DNA from: an uncultured Bacteroides sp. | GTDB taxonomy: Bacteria > Bacteroidota > Bacteroidia > Bacteroidales > Bacteroidaceae | Length of the DNA: 64,000 nucleotides | NCBI GenBank assembly: GCA_947074195.1 | Contig: CAMTOS010000003.1 | Coordinates: 1-64,000, forward strand | Reading direction: 5' to 3' | In this document: positions 35,695-45,234 of the stretch, piece after piece | How the letters are laid out: the number at the start of each line of letters is the position of its first letter | Numbering within the stretch: the stretch's first letter is position 1 | Program-made: the position numbers and the translations under genes | The notes under the pieces: generated by a model | What the model saw: only the letters and a program-made list of their open reading frames with translations | What the model was told of the DNA's origin: nothing | Databases searched by the model: none

Positions 35695-37271
35695 TGAAAG
35701 GAATATTAACTTCCATATTTGCTGTACTAACGATTTCCGGACTACATGCTCAGACTCAACAAGCTGCTCCCAAATTAGTAGTTACAGTTACAATTGATCA
35801 ATTACGAACCGATTATTTAGAGACTTTCTCTCCGCTGTATGGCGAGAAGGGCTTTAAGCGTTTGCTGCGCGATGGCAACGTCTATAAAAATGCCGGTTAC
35901 GATTTTGACAATGTAGACCGTTCATCGGCTATTGCTTCTTTTTATACAGGAACCACTCCTTCTGTGCACGGAATTATAGCCAACAGGTGGATGGATCGTA
36001 ACACGCTTCGTCCTGTCAGTTGTGTGGATGATACTGAATATTTGGGCAACTACACGACTGAGAACAGCTCTCCTGTATTGCTTTTATCATCGACTGTGGC
36101 TGATGAGCTGAAAATTGCTACCCGCAATAAGGCGCTGATTTATTCGATTGCGCCAAATCGTGACGCAGCTATTCTTTCTGCCGGACATTGCGCTGATGGT
36201 GCATACTGGATCAATCCGAACACGGGTAAATGGTGCGGCTCTACTTATTATACAGATTTCCCATGGTGGCTGAATCAGTATAACGAGAAAGACGGTATTG
36301 ATATGCGAATGAACGGTAATTCATGGACTCCTGTTTATTCCCCCGATAAATATACTTATCTTCCGGAATGGCGCGACATTACCTTTAAGTATAAACTGGA
36401 CGATGACCGCAATAATAAATATCGCCGTTTTATCACGACTCCTTTTGCCAATGAAGAGGTCAATCTTTTGGTAAAACAGTTTCTGAACAATACAAATCTT
36501 GGAAAAGATGATATTACCGACCTGCTGGCACTGACGTATTACGCAGGTAATTATATGAACAAACCGACTCAGGAATGCGCCATGGAACTACAGGACGCAT
36601 ATGTGAGACTCGATAGAAACATTGCAGAACTTTTAGAGATGCTCGACCGTAAGATCGGGCTTCATCAGGTTTTAATATGTATCACTTCTACCGGATATAC
36701 TGATTCTGACGCCAGCGATCTGGGTATTTATCGTATTCCGACAGGTACTTTTTACCTGAACCGTTGTGCCGGGTTACTGAATATGTTCTTAATGGCTACT
36801 TATGGTGAAGGCAAATATGTTGAAGCGTATTACGATCAGCAGCTTTACCTGAACCACAAACTTATTGAGCAGAAACAGCTTTCTTTAAAAGACGTACAAG
36901 AAAAATCGACTGAATTCCTAATGCAATTCAGTGGTGTAAACGAAGCTTATTCACAAAATCAGATATTACTTGGTTCATGGAGTCCGCAAAATGAACTGAT
37001 TCGCAATGGATTTCATAGAAAACGTTCGGGAGATTTGGTTATAAATTGTCTTCCGGGCTGGAAAGTGGTTGATGATAGTCATCCACTACAAAACAAAGTG
37101 GTTCGCAGCGGATATATTCCAATGCCGGTGATTTTCTTTGGCCATCAGGTGAAAGCCGAGCAAAATGAATCTCCTGTAACGGTCGATCACATTGCGCCAA
37201 CACTTGCACGGACTCTGCGCATTCGGGCACCCAATGCATCGAAATCTATGCCGCTCGAGATTTTAAAATAA
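35694..37271 (+). CDS. Alkaline-phosphatase-superfamily homologue with degenerate active site
   Basis: A signal (ending LHAQ) and an AP-superfamily fold similar throughout to bacterial PafA are seen (VVTVTIDQLRTDYLETFSPLYGEKGFKRLL...HGIIANRWMDR). However, positions that hold zinc ligands in PafA (recalled sequence) are changed. The TxCGH nucleophile loop reads RSSAIAS, TDYVGH reads TYYAGN, LTADHG reads ITSTGY and DTHIP reads GYIPM. Only the first Asp (IDQ) remains. It is probably a non-catalytic exported binding protein. It is coupled to the upstream DUF4105 gene and followed by secA after 48 nt. Confidence 0.85.
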   Translation: MKGILTSIFAVLTISGLHAQTQQAAPKLVVTVTIDQLRTDYLETFSPLYGEKGFKRLLRDGNVYKNAGYDFDNVDRSSAIASFYTGTTPSVHGIIANRWMDRNTLRPVSCVDDTEYLGNYTTENSSPVLLLSSTVADELKIATRNKALIYSIAPNRDAAILSAGHCADGAYWINPNTGKWCGSTYYTDFPWWLNQYNEKDGIDMRMNGNSWTPVYSPDKYTYLPEWRDITFKYKLDDDRNNKYRRFITTPFANEEVNLLVKQFLNNTNLGKDDITDLLALTYYAGNYMNKPTQECAMELQDAYVRLDRNIAELLEMLDRKIGLHQVLICITSTGYTDSDASDLGIYRIPTGTFYLNRCAGLLNMFLMATYGEGKYVEAYYDQQLYLNHKLIEQKQLSLKDVQEKSTEFLMQFSGVNEAYSQNQILLGSWSPQNELIRNGFHRKRSGDLVINCLPGWKVVDDSHPLQNKVVRSGYIPMPVIFFGHQVKAEQNESPVTVDHIAPTLARTLRIRAPNASKSMPLEILK

Positions 37272-37319
37272 GATGATTACGATCATTCAAAACAAATAAA
37301 ATAATAAAAACAATATACA

Positions 37320-40300
37320 ATGGGATTTAATGATTTTTTAAGCGCGATCTTCGGTAATAAATCGAAGCGTGATATGAAAGAAATTCAGCCCTGGGTAGAC
37401 AAGGTGAAAGCCGCATATCCGGAAATACAAAAGCTGAGCAATGATGAGCTTCGTGCTAAAACCAAAGAACTACAAGCATTTATTTTTGATTCGGCAACCG
37501 AGGAAAGAGCTAAAGTTGAAGAGCTGAAAGCTAAAATCGAAACCCTTGAAATCGAAGACCGCGAAGGTGTCTTCAGCGAAATCGATAAACTTGAAAAAGA
37601 AATTCTTGAGATTTACGAAACTGCACTGGATGAAGTAATGCCGGTTGCATTTTCTATCGTAAAAGATACAGCACGCCGTTTTACTGAAAACGAAGAAATC
37701 GTAGTTACTGCTACAGATTTTGACCGTGATTTGGCGGCTACTAAAGATTTTGTACGCATCGAAGATGATAAAGCGATTTATCAGAATCACTGGATAGCCG
37801 GTGGTAATGAAATCAAATGGAACATGGTTCACTACGATGTACAGCTATTTGGTGGTACAGTGCTTCATAAAGGTAAAATTGCCGAAATGGCAACGGGTGA
37901 AGGTAAAACGCTTGTGGCAACACTTCCTGTTTTCCTTAACGCACTTACCGGTAATGGTGTACATGTAGTTACGGTAAATGACTACCTGGCTAAACGTGAC
38001 TCGGAATGGATGGGTCCTTTGTATATGTTCCATGGTTTGAGCGTGGATTGTATCGACAGACATCAGCCTAACTCTGACGCACGCCGCAAAGCTTATATGG
38101 CAGATATTACGTTCGGTACCAACAATGAGTTTGGTTTCGATTACCTGCGCGATAATATGGCAGTCAGCCCGAAAGATTTGGTTCAGCGCAAACATAATTA
38201 TGCGATTGTCGATGAGGTTGACTCGGTATTGATTGACGATGCGCGTACTCCGCTTATCATTTCAGGACCGGTTCCAAAAGGAGAAGATCAGTTGTTCGAA
38301 CAGTTCTGTCCGCTGGTAGAAAAGCTATTTGAAGTTCAGAAAGCTTTAGCTACAAAATATCTGACTGATGCAAAACGTCTGATTGCTTCGGATGACAAGA
38401 AAGAGGTTGAAGAAGGCTTCCTTTGTTTGTTCCGTAGCCATAAGGCACTTCCTAAAAACAAAGCATTGATTAAGTTCTTAAGCGAACCGGGTATTAAGTC
38501 GGGTATGCTTAAAACAGAAGAGATCTACATGGAGCAAAACAACAAGCGTATGCCTGAAGCTGTTGAGCCATTGTACTTCGTAATCGATGAAAAGATAAAC
38601 AGTGTTGACCTTACCGATAAGGGTGTTGACCTGATTAGTGGTAAGACCGAAGATCATTCGTTCTTCGTATTGCCTGATATCACTGCACAACTTTCTGAAC
38701 TTGAAAATGAAGCTGATTACAGCGACGAGCAGAAACTTGAAAGAAAAGAGTCTATGATGGCCGATTATGCTATCAAATCTGAACGTGTTCACACCGTAAA
38801 CCAGCTTCTGAAAGCATACGCCATGTTCGAAAAAGACGATCAGTATGTTGTAATGGATGGTCAGGTGAAGATTGTAGACGAGCAGACTGGCCGTATCATG
38901 GATGGTCGCCGTTATTCTGATGGTTTGCATCAGGCAATCGAAGCAAAAGAGCGTGTAAAAGTTGAAGCGGCTACACAGACTTTTGCAACAATCACTTTGC
39001 AGAACTATTTCCGTATGTACCACAAACTTTCGGGTATGACCGGTACAGCAGAAACTGAAGCAGGTGAGCTTTGGGATATCTACAAACTTGATGTAGTAGT
39101 TATTCCTACAAACCGTGTGATTGCGCGTTTTGATATGAACGACCGCGTTTACAAAACAAAACGCGAAAAATATAAAGCAGTTATCGAAGAGATTGAGAAA
39201 CTGGTTGGCGAAGGTCGTCCGGTTCTGGTAGGTACTACTTCAGTAGAAATCTCTGAGATGCTGAGCAAGATGCTTACGATGCGTAAGATTCAGCACAATG
39301 TACTGAATGCGAAATTGCATCAGAAAGAAGCAGACATCGTTGCTAATGCAGGTTTGAAAGGTATGGTGACTATCGCTACCAATATGGCGGGTCGTGGTAC
39401 CGACATCAAACTTAGTCAGGAAGTGAAAGATGCTGGTGGTTTGGCCATTATCGGTACAGAGCGTCACGAATCTCGTCGTGTAGACCGTCAGCTTCGTGGT
39501 CGTGCCGGTCGTCAGGGTGACCCGGGTTCATCTATCTTCTATGTATCACTTGAAGATAACCTGATGCGTCTGTTCTCATCAGACCGTATTGCAGGTGTGA
39601 TGGATAAACTTGGCTTCAAAGATGGAGAAATGATCGAGCACAAGATGATTTCAAACTCTATTGAACGTGCACAGAAAAAAGTAGAAGAAAACAACTTCGG
39701 TATTCGTAAACGTCTTCTTGAATATGATGATGTAATGAACAAACAACGTACAGTTGTTTACACAAAACGTCGTCACGCATTGATGGGTGAACGTGTTGGT
39801 ATGGATATCGTAAATATGATTTGGGATTGCTGTGCATCTGCAATTACTAACAATGCCAATTATGAAGAATGCAAATTCGATATTCTTAAAGTATTGGCTA
39901 TGGATGCACCGTTTACAGAAGAAGAATACCGTAGCAAGAAAAAGGATGCATTGGTTGAGCTAACATTCAATGCAGCTATGACAAACTTCAAAAGCCGTAT
40001 GGATCGTATTTCGACAATTGCTTATCCTGTGATTAAGCAAGTATTCGAAAACCAGGGACAACAGTTTGAAAGTATTCTTATTCCAATTACTGATGGTAAA
40101 CGTGTTTATAACATTTCATGTAATCTGAAAACAGCATTCGAATCAGAATGTAAGGAAGTAGTAAAATCTTTTGAGAAGAGCATCTTGCTTCATATTATCG
40201 ATGAATCATGGAAAGAAAATCTTCGTGAACTCGATGAATTGAGACATTCTGTACAAAATGCAAGTTATGAGCAGAAAGATCCGTTATTGATCTACAAACT

Positions 40301-40703
40301 TGAATCTGTAACTCTATTCGATACAATGGTTCAGAAAATCAATACCGATACGATTTCTATTTTGATGCGTGGTCAGATTCCTGTTGCACCTCCACGTGCA
40401 CCACAGGAAAACGAAGCGTCTGCTGCTCAACAAGCTCCTCAACAGGCTCCCGCTCAAAGACCTGCAGCAGATATTCCTAATGTGAAAGTTGCAGCTGCTG
40501 CAAGTGAAATGCCAAGAAACAAACCTCAGTATACTGAGCATAAAGCAGATCTTAGCGACCCTAATCAGACAGCCGCTGCACAACGTGATACACGTGAAGC
40601 AAAACGCGAACCGATTCGTGCTGATAAAACTCCGGGACGTAATGAGCCTTGCCCTTGTGGTAGTGGTAAAAAGTTCAAAAGTTGCCACGGAAAAGGTATG
40701 TAA
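37320..40703 (+). CDS. secA: Protein translocase ATPase SecA
   Basis: SecA is the motor of the Sec pathway. Walker A ATGEGKT is at 191-197, [13 protein letters not shown] is the Walker B region, and the NBD2 block [13 protein letters not shown] is present. The C terminus ends with the zinc-binding tail [15 protein letters not shown]. At 1127 residues it is longer than E. coli SecA (901). About 90 extra residues lie before Walker A, including a charged coiled-coil-like segment (about 58-100), and there are further insertions around 340-480. Such enlargement is usual in Bacteroidetes. An Ala/Gln/Pro-rich linker precedes the zinc tail. Confidence 0.97.
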   Translation: MGFNDFLSAIFGNKSKRDMKEIQPWVDKVKAAYPEIQKLSNDELRAKTKELQAFIFDSATEERAKVEELKAKIETLEIEDREGVFSEIDKLEKEILEIYETALDEVMPVAFSIVKDTARRFTENEEIVVTATDFDRDLAATKDFVRIEDDKAIYQNHWIAGGNEIKWNMVHYDVQLFGGTVLHKGKIAEMATGEGKTLVATLPVFLNALTGNGVHVVTVNDYLAKRDSEWMGPLYMFHGLSVDCIDRHQPNSDARRKAYMADITFGTNNEFGFDYLRDNMAVSPKDLVQRKHNYAIVDEVDSVLIDDARTPLIISGPVPKGEDQLFEQFCPLVEKLFEVQKALATKYLTDAKRLIASDDKKEVEEGFLCLFRSHKALPKNKALIKFLSEPGIKSGMLKTEEIYMEQNNKRMPEAVEPLYFVIDEKINSVDLTDKGVDLISGKTEDHSFFVLPDITAQLSELENEADYSDEQKLERKESMMADYAIKSERVHTVNQLLKAYAMFEKDDQYVVMDGQVKIVDEQTGRIMDGRRYSDGLHQAIEAKERVKVEAATQTFATITLQNYFRMYHKLSGMTGTAETEAGELWDIYKLDVVVIPTNRVIARFDMNDRVYKTKREKYKAVIEEIEKLVGEGRPVLVGTTSVEISEMLSKMLTMRKIQHNVLNAKLHQKEADIVANAGLKGMVTIATNMAGRGTDIKLSQEVKDAGGLAIIGTERHESRRVDRQLRGRAGRQGDPGSSIFYVSLEDNLMRLFSSDRIAGVMDKLGFKDGEMIEHKMISNSIERAQKKVEENNFGIRKRLLEYDDVMNKQRTVVYTKRRHALMGERVGMDIVNMIWDCCASAITNNANYEECKFDILKVLAMDAPFTEEEYRSKKKDALVELTFNAAMTNFKSRMDRISTIAYPVIKQVFENQGQQFESILIPITDGKRVYNISCNLKTAFESECKEVVKSFEKSILLHIIDESWKENLRELDELRHSVQNASYEQKDPLLIYKLESVTLFDTMVQKINTDTISILMRGQIPVAPPRAPQENEASAAQQAPQQAPAQRPAADIPNVKVAAAASEMPRNKPQYTEHKADLSDPNQTAAAQRDTREAKREPIRADKTPGRNEPCPCGSGKKFKSCHGKGM

Positions 40704-40745
40704 GACTATATTTTTAGACATTTCGTCTATTAATTATAAATAAAT

Positions 40746-40788
40746 AATGCTCTGTACAGTGATATTCTGTGCAGAGCATTTATTTTTG
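40746..40788 (+). terminator. secA terminator fused to the DUF6340-gene -7 box
   Basis: AATGCTCTGTACAG (40746-40759) pairs with CTGTGCAGAGCATT (40767-40780), a 14-bp stem with one G-U. The following T-run is itself TATTTTTG (40781-40788), a -7 promoter element for the next gene. Confidence 0.82.
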
Positions 40789-40823
40789 TATCCGAAAACT
40801 ATATCTTATATAAACATATAGCT

Positions 40824-41867
40824 ATGAGAAAACAATTCCTCTTGCTGCTATCTTGTCTTGCACTATTTTCATGTCAGACATACGAACAGGTATCTATCGA
40901 TTATATGGTTCCTGCTGAAATTACTTTTCCCCTGGAATTCCGCAAAGTTGGAATTGTAAACAATGTACCCAAAGTTGAAAACGATTCTGTCGGCACTCTT
41001 CCTGCAGATGCATCTGTAGCAGCATTATCACTTGCAGAAACGGTTGCGCTAACTAATTACTTCGATGAGGTAATTATATGTGATTCTGCTCTTCGTGCGA
41101 ATGATGCGGGATTTCGTGAATCGTTTCTGACATCTGCCGAAGTAAGACAGCTTACCGATGAACTTGATGTAGATTTTATTATATCGATGGAAGATATTCT
41201 GTTGAAACTAGACCAGAAGTTATATTACAGACCCGAATGGAATGCACATCAGATTACAGCTGATATGAAAGCCTATAGCTTCATCAATATCTATTCAGAA
41301 AGAAGAAGTGAACCTATCGTGAAATATATCGCTCAGGACAGCATCTTTTGGGAAGGATACGGAGCAAACGAAGAATCAGCCCGTGCCAACCTTATCAATT
41401 ATAAACGCATGACACAGGAGGGTTCACAATTTGCCGGAACTATTGCTGTGCCATACCTTATTCCACACTGGAAGAGCGTAACACGCACAATTTTCAATGG
41501 TGGATCTGTGCATCTGAGAGATGCGGGATATAACGTACGAAAAAATAATTGGGACGAAGCATACTCACTTTGGATAAAGGAATTTGAGTCAACCAAAAGT
41601 GAGAAGAAGAAGATGTGGTGTGCCAACAACATTGCAGTTTATTATGAAATGAAGGATGAAATTACTGAAGCCCTTACATGGATAAACAAAGCGCGCGATA
41701 TAGCATTTGAGATTTATGGCAATCCATCAGGACAGGAAAGGGCAGCCTCTTTCTTCAGTATTCCCTATTATCACTTTTTTGCGTTGTATAGCAATGAATT
41801 GAGTGTCAGAGAAGCAGCATTACCAAAACTGATTCTACAAATGCAGCGTCATAACGACAATTTTTAG
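40824..41867 (+). CDS. DUF6340 family lipoprotein
   Basis: The lipoprotein signal ends in LFSC (Cys about 17). The body shows the Bacteroidetes DUF6340 pattern (FPLEFRKVGIVNNVPK; LDVDFIISMEDILLKLDQKL; WDEAYSLWIKEFEST...). The C-terminal region has TPR-like helices (ANNIAVYYEMKDEITEALTWINKARDIAFEIYG). Function is unknown. It is monocistronic. Confidence 0.85.
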   Translation: MRKQFLLLLSCLALFSCQTYEQVSIDYMVPAEITFPLEFRKVGIVNNVPKVENDSVGTLPADASVAALSLAETVALTNYFDEVIICDSALRANDAGFRESFLTSAEVRQLTDELDVDFIISMEDILLKLDQKLYYRPEWNAHQITADMKAYSFINIYSERRSEPIVKYIAQDSIFWEGYGANEESARANLINYKRMTQEGSQFAGTIAVPYLIPHWKSVTRTIFNGGSVHLRDAGYNVRKNNWDEAYSLWIKEFESTKSEKKKMWCANNIAVYYEMKDEITEALTWINKARDIAFEIYGNPSGQERAASFFSIPYYHFFALYSNELSVREAALPKLILQMQRHNDNF

Positions 41868-41932
41868 TACTTTATATCACTATTGATATTTTTTTTTCTA
41901 CCTTTGATTCATAATTTTACGGAGGAAAAATA

Positions 41933-42379
41933 ATGAAACTTTGTCAACAGTCAAAATCATCAATTGAACTGGCTATCAGAAATGGTATCAATTACTTTGA
42001 ACATGCCAACGGGCAGACCATTGTAACGGATATTCATTTACAACCCAATCAGAATACCGGGGAGTTATATCTTTTTGATGATGAAGACAATGATCTGGCA
42101 CACACAATTATTAATGAATGGATTAATTTTGATGGTGACAATTTCTACAACGATGTAGAACACGAACTTCGTTCCACACTTTTAAAACTCCAGGAAGAAG
42201 GCATCTTCGATAAACTTCCCATTCTGAAACCGTATTCGTTTGTATTAGTAGATGAAGAAAAAGAAACGATTTCTGATTTACTTCTGGTTGATGACGATAC
42301 AATGTTCATTCATGATGAATTATTAAAAGGGCTTGATAAAGAGCTCGATACATTTTTAAAAGATCTTTTAGAGAAATAG
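41933..42379 (+). CDS. Small acidic conserved hypothetical protein
   Basis: This 148-residue soluble protein is rich in Asp/Glu, with no signal or membrane segment. A promoter TACCTTTG (41898-41905) and an unusually clear ribosome-binding site (ACGGAGG) precede the ATG; a perfect terminator follows. I do not recognise a named family. The C-terminal half (LVDEEKETISDLLLVDDDTMFIHDELLKGLDKELDTFLKDLL) is predicted helical and may bind a partner protein. Confidence 0.75.
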   Translation: MKLCQQSKSSIELAIRNGINYFEHANGQTIVTDIHLQPNQNTGELYLFDDEDNDLAHTIINEWINFDGDNFYNDVEHELRSTLLKLQEEGIFDKLPILKPYSFVLVDEEKETISDLLLVDDDTMFIHDELLKGLDKELDTFLKDLLEK

Positions 42380-42380
42380 C

Positions 42381-42406
42381 AGGATGCCTCAGGGCATCCT
42401 TTTTTG
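42381..42406 (+). terminator. Intrinsic terminator of the small acidic protein gene
   Basis: AGGATGCC (42381-42388) and GGCATCCT (42393-42400) form a perfect 8-bp stem with a TCAG loop, followed by TTTTTTG. Confidence 0.93.
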
Positions 42407-42461
42407 TTTTTTTATGTCTGTATTACCCGCCCTATAGCAATAATCTTATTAATATAAAGTG

Positions 42462-42513
42462 CATTATAGCCTTTCTTTTATTAGACTACAATAATAAAAG
42501 AAAGGCTATAATG
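42462..42513. repeat. 22-bp perfect inverted repeat upstream of the urea operon
   Basis: The left arm 42462-42483 starts CATTATAGCC; the right arm 42492-42513 is its exact complement; the loop is GACTACAA. No T-run follows on either strand, so it is not a standard terminator. Confidence 0.85.
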
Positions 42514-42659
42514 TTATACGTACCTACGTAGTAATAAACCACACCACAACAACTATATCTTTTTGCTTTTACTAACGCTTTTAGCGTATCTTTATGCCTA
42601 TTTTACATCATTATTTCAATCTTTATTCTTTTATTTTTTCTATTTATATTTCTTTTTGT

Positions 42660-42690
42660 TTTGTTATTTAAAATATTATCTTTTACTTTG
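42660..42690 (+). promoter_or_regulatory. Promoter of the porin-urt-ure operon
   Basis: TTTG (42660-42663), 19-nt spacer, then TTACTTTG (42683-42690), one mismatch from TAnnTTTG. Transcription would start near 42696, inside the TACGTA palindrome at 42693-42698. Confidence 0.65.
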
Positions 42691-42755
42691 CGTACGTAAT
42701 CAAAGGCCAATGATTCTTTCATGAAGTATTAGTAACCATTTTAAAGCAAAGATTT

Positions 42756-43883
42756 ATGGGATATAACTTTAAAACTAAACTCACTGGATTGGTATTGGGA
42801 TTAATGATGTTTCTACCTGCAATTGCACAGGAAAAGAAACCTAAAGTTAATATAGGGCTTCTGGCACATGCGTATTTATATGCACAGCAGAATGATTTCG
42901 GAAGTAGCGAACTTACTGAGGGATCAAAAAATTGGGGAATGGGCGCAAACCTTTATCGTGCACGCCTGATGTTTGAAGTACAATTCACTAAACGCGATTA
43001 CGTATTTGCCGAAACTGAGATTACAGCAGGTATCGGACCTTTTCCTGATAAAGCAGCAAGTATTAAAGTGCTTGATTTTCAATATGATCATAAGTTTTTC
43101 GATTGGCTTACCGTTTCAGCGGGTAAAATGCTGGTTTCATACAATCGTAATGGTCTGCAAACGGCCTCAACACTTATGGCAAATGATTTTAGCTACTTTC
43201 AGTATCCATATAATATGAATCAGGAATCACCCTTACAGAATGATTGCGGTCGGGATATTGGCGTGAATCTTTCGGGTGGGATTATTGAAAATAAACTAAA
43301 ATACAGATTGGGTGTATTTGACGGAAGACGTACTTTCGAGAATACTAAAAATAAACCTTTCCGTGTAACAGCCCGCGCAGAATACAATCTGAGAGATATT
43401 GACCCATATTGTGGTACTTCACTTGGTGAATATAATGTATTTACTTTTGGTGGAGGTATTGACAAACAAGGTACATACGTAGGTATGGGAGCGGATATGT
43501 TTATTGATCAACCCTTAGGCAAATGCGGTTCGATTACAGCTAATGTGGCATACTCTTATCTGAATGGCGGTTCCAATTATGACGCTAAATATTCTTTTGC
43601 AGAATTGATACCGGAACAAAATATCTGGTTTTGTGAATTAGGCTATTATTTCAGAAAGGTAAAACTTCAGCCCTGGATAAAATTCGAAAGACAAGATACT
43701 CATGATAAGCTGGGCACAACAAATGTATATGGCGGTGGCTTAAACTATTTCTTTCAAGGTTATAAAGCTAATGTACGACTGTCTTATATAGCTATGAATA
43801 AAAACTTACTGACTGAAAGTGGGAATACGACCAATAAAACATTTGGTCAGATATGGCTACAGGTACAGTTGTGTTATTTCTAA
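42756..43883 (+). CDS. Outer-membrane porin, putative urea-operon porin
   Basis: A Sec signal (about 1-24, ending AIAQ) precedes a beta-barrel of about 350 residues. Strands such as RLMFEVQFTKRDYVFAETEI, FDWLTVSAGKM, LKYRLGVFDGRR and FRVTARAEYNL resemble phosphate-selective porin O/P-like proteins. The protein ends in an aromatic residue (LCYF), as expected for Bam recognition. It lies 58 bp before urtA in the same direction, with no terminator between, so it is probably the operon's first gene and may let urea or short amides through the outer membrane. That substrate assignment is inference from context. Confidence 0.8.
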   Translation: MGYNFKTKLTGLVLGLMMFLPAIAQEKKPKVNIGLLAHAYLYAQQNDFGSSELTEGSKNWGMGANLYRARLMFEVQFTKRDYVFAETEITAGIGPFPDKAASIKVLDFQYDHKFFDWLTVSAGKMLVSYNRNGLQTASTLMANDFSYFQYPYNMNQESPLQNDCGRDIGVNLSGGIIENKLKYRLGVFDGRRTFENTKNKPFRVTARAEYNLRDIDPYCGTSLGEYNVFTFGGGIDKQGTYVGMGADMFIDQPLGKCGSITANVAYSYLNGGSNYDAKYSFAELIPEQNIWFCELGYYFRKVKLQPWIKFERQDTHDKLGTTNVYGGGLNYFFQGYKANVRLSYIAMNKNLLTESGNTTNKTFGQIWLQVQLCYF

Positions 43884-43941
43884 ATTGAATAAATCTAAAT
43901 CATTACAGGATATACTCATTAATAATTAAAAAATTAAGGTT

Positions 43942-45207
43942 ATGAAGAAATTAGTTATTAAATCGGTTATGGCAGCAGTAATAGGCTGTTCGGTATTAGG
44001 CTTTAACAGCAGTTGTTCATCGAATAAAAGTTCGGATAAAGTAGCCTCTACAGATACATCAAATGACAGTATCGTTGAAATTGGTATATTACATTCACTA
44101 AGTGGTACAATGGCTATTTCAGAGGTATCTCTTCGCGACGTATTGTTAATGGGTATTGATGAAATCAATGCAAATGGTGGCGTTTTGGGTAAAACAGTTG
44201 TTCCAAAAATTGTGGATCCGGCATCTGACTGGGATTTGTTTGCAGAAAAGGCAAAAGAATTATTGGGTAAGGATAAAGTAAAAGCAGTATTTGGTTGCTG
44301 GACATCAGTATCACGTAAATCTGTTCTACCTGTATTTGAAGAATATAATGGTCTGCTTTTCTATCCTGTACAGTATGAAGGCCAGGAGTGTTCTCCAAAT
44401 ATTATATATACTGGTGCTACACCAAATCAGCAGTTAATACCTGCGGCAGAATATCTGATGAGTGATGAAGGCGGTGCATATAAGAAATTCTACCTGCTTG
44501 GTACAGACTATGTATTTCCACGTACAGCCAATTCAATCCTGAAAAACTATTTGCTGGCACAGGGAATTCCTGCAGAAAATATCATTGAAGAATATACTCC
44601 ATTCCATCATCAGGATTATCAGACTATCGTCTCAAAAATTAAACGTTTCGCTATGGGCGGAAATGCATGTGTATTGAGTACGATTAACGGTGACAGCAAT
44701 GTACCTTTTTATAAAGAATTTGCTAACCAGGGGTTAAGTTCAGGTTCATGCCCTATCATGGCTTTTTCAGTGGCAGAAGATGAATTACGAGCAATGGATA
44801 CAGAATTCCTGATTGGCCATTTAGCAGCATGGAACTATTTCCAGTCTCATAAAACTCCTGAGAATTATAAGTTCACTGAAAACTTCAAGAAGTTCTGCGC
44901 TGAGAATAAACTTCCCGGTGGTGCTGAACGTGTAACTGATGATCCGATTTGCTGGTCGTATACAGGTCTTTACTTATGGAAAAGCGCTGTAGAGAAAGCT
45001 GGCTCTTTTGATGTAGATAAGGTGATCGCAGCATTAGCAGATCTTGAAATTGACTCTCCTGCAGGAACTGTAAAAATGCATGCGGATAATCATCACTTGG
45101 CAAAAGCAGCAGTTATCGGTGAAATCAGACCTGATGGACAGTTCGATATTATCAGCCACACCGGTGATTTAATTGAGCCTCAGCCTTTCAGCGAATACAG
45201 CAATTAA
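43942..45207 (+). CDS. urtA: Urea ABC transporter substrate-binding protein
   Basis: This 421-residue periplasmic binding protein has a lipoprotein-like N terminus (possible acylated Cys25 in NSSC). The UrtA signature is throughout: EIGILHSLSGTMAISEVSLRDVLLMGIDEINANGG, FGCWTSVSRKSVLPVFEEYNGLLFYPVQYEGQECSPNIIYTGATPNQQLIPA and SPAGTVKMHADNHHL. UrtA binds urea with high affinity. The match is close to proteobacterial/cyanobacterial UrtA rather than to branched-chain amino-acid LivK. Confidence 0.95.
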   Translation: MKKLVIKSVMAAVIGCSVLGFNSSCSSNKSSDKVASTDTSNDSIVEIGILHSLSGTMAISEVSLRDVLLMGIDEINANGGVLGKTVVPKIVDPASDWDLFAEKAKELLGKDKVKAVFGCWTSVSRKSVLPVFEEYNGLLFYPVQYEGQECSPNIIYTGATPNQQLIPAAEYLMSDEGGAYKKFYLLGTDYVFPRTANSILKNYLLAQGIPAENIIEEYTPFHHQDYQTIVSKIKRFAMGGNACVLSTINGDSNVPFYKEFANQGLSSGSCPIMAFSVAEDELRAMDTEFLIGHLAAWNYFQSHKTPENYKFTENFKKFCAENKLPGGAERVTDDPICWSYTGLYLWKSAVEKAGSFDVDKVIAALADLEIDSPAGTVKMHADNHHLAKAAVIGEIRPDGQFDIISHTGDLIEPQPFSEYSN

Positions 45208-45234
45208 AAGAACATTTATTATAAAGGTATTATT

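Larger units (their letters stand above)
42407..42755 (+). promoter_or_regulatory. Upstream control region of the porin-urt-ure operon
   Basis: This AT-rich 349-bp region holds a 22-bp perfect inverted repeat with an 8-nt loop (42462-42483 and 42492-42513) and two TACGTA palindromes 2 bp apart (42517-42522, 42525-42530). A small ACGCT/AGCGT dyad lies near 42575. The promoter has TTTG (42660-42663), a 19-nt spacer and TTACTTTG (42683-42690). A third TACGTA (42693-42698) falls at the expected transcription start. No coding frame is convincing. Confidence 0.7.

Noticed and set aside
38478..39023. Minus-strand frame of 181 codons inside secA
   Set aside because: Antisense to a conserved SecA region; low-complexity Phe/His/Ile composition typical of antisense frames.
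42462..42513. Standard intrinsic terminator
   Set aside because: The stem is 22 bp and perfect, but neither strand has a T-run after it, and a clean terminator already lies at 42381-42406.
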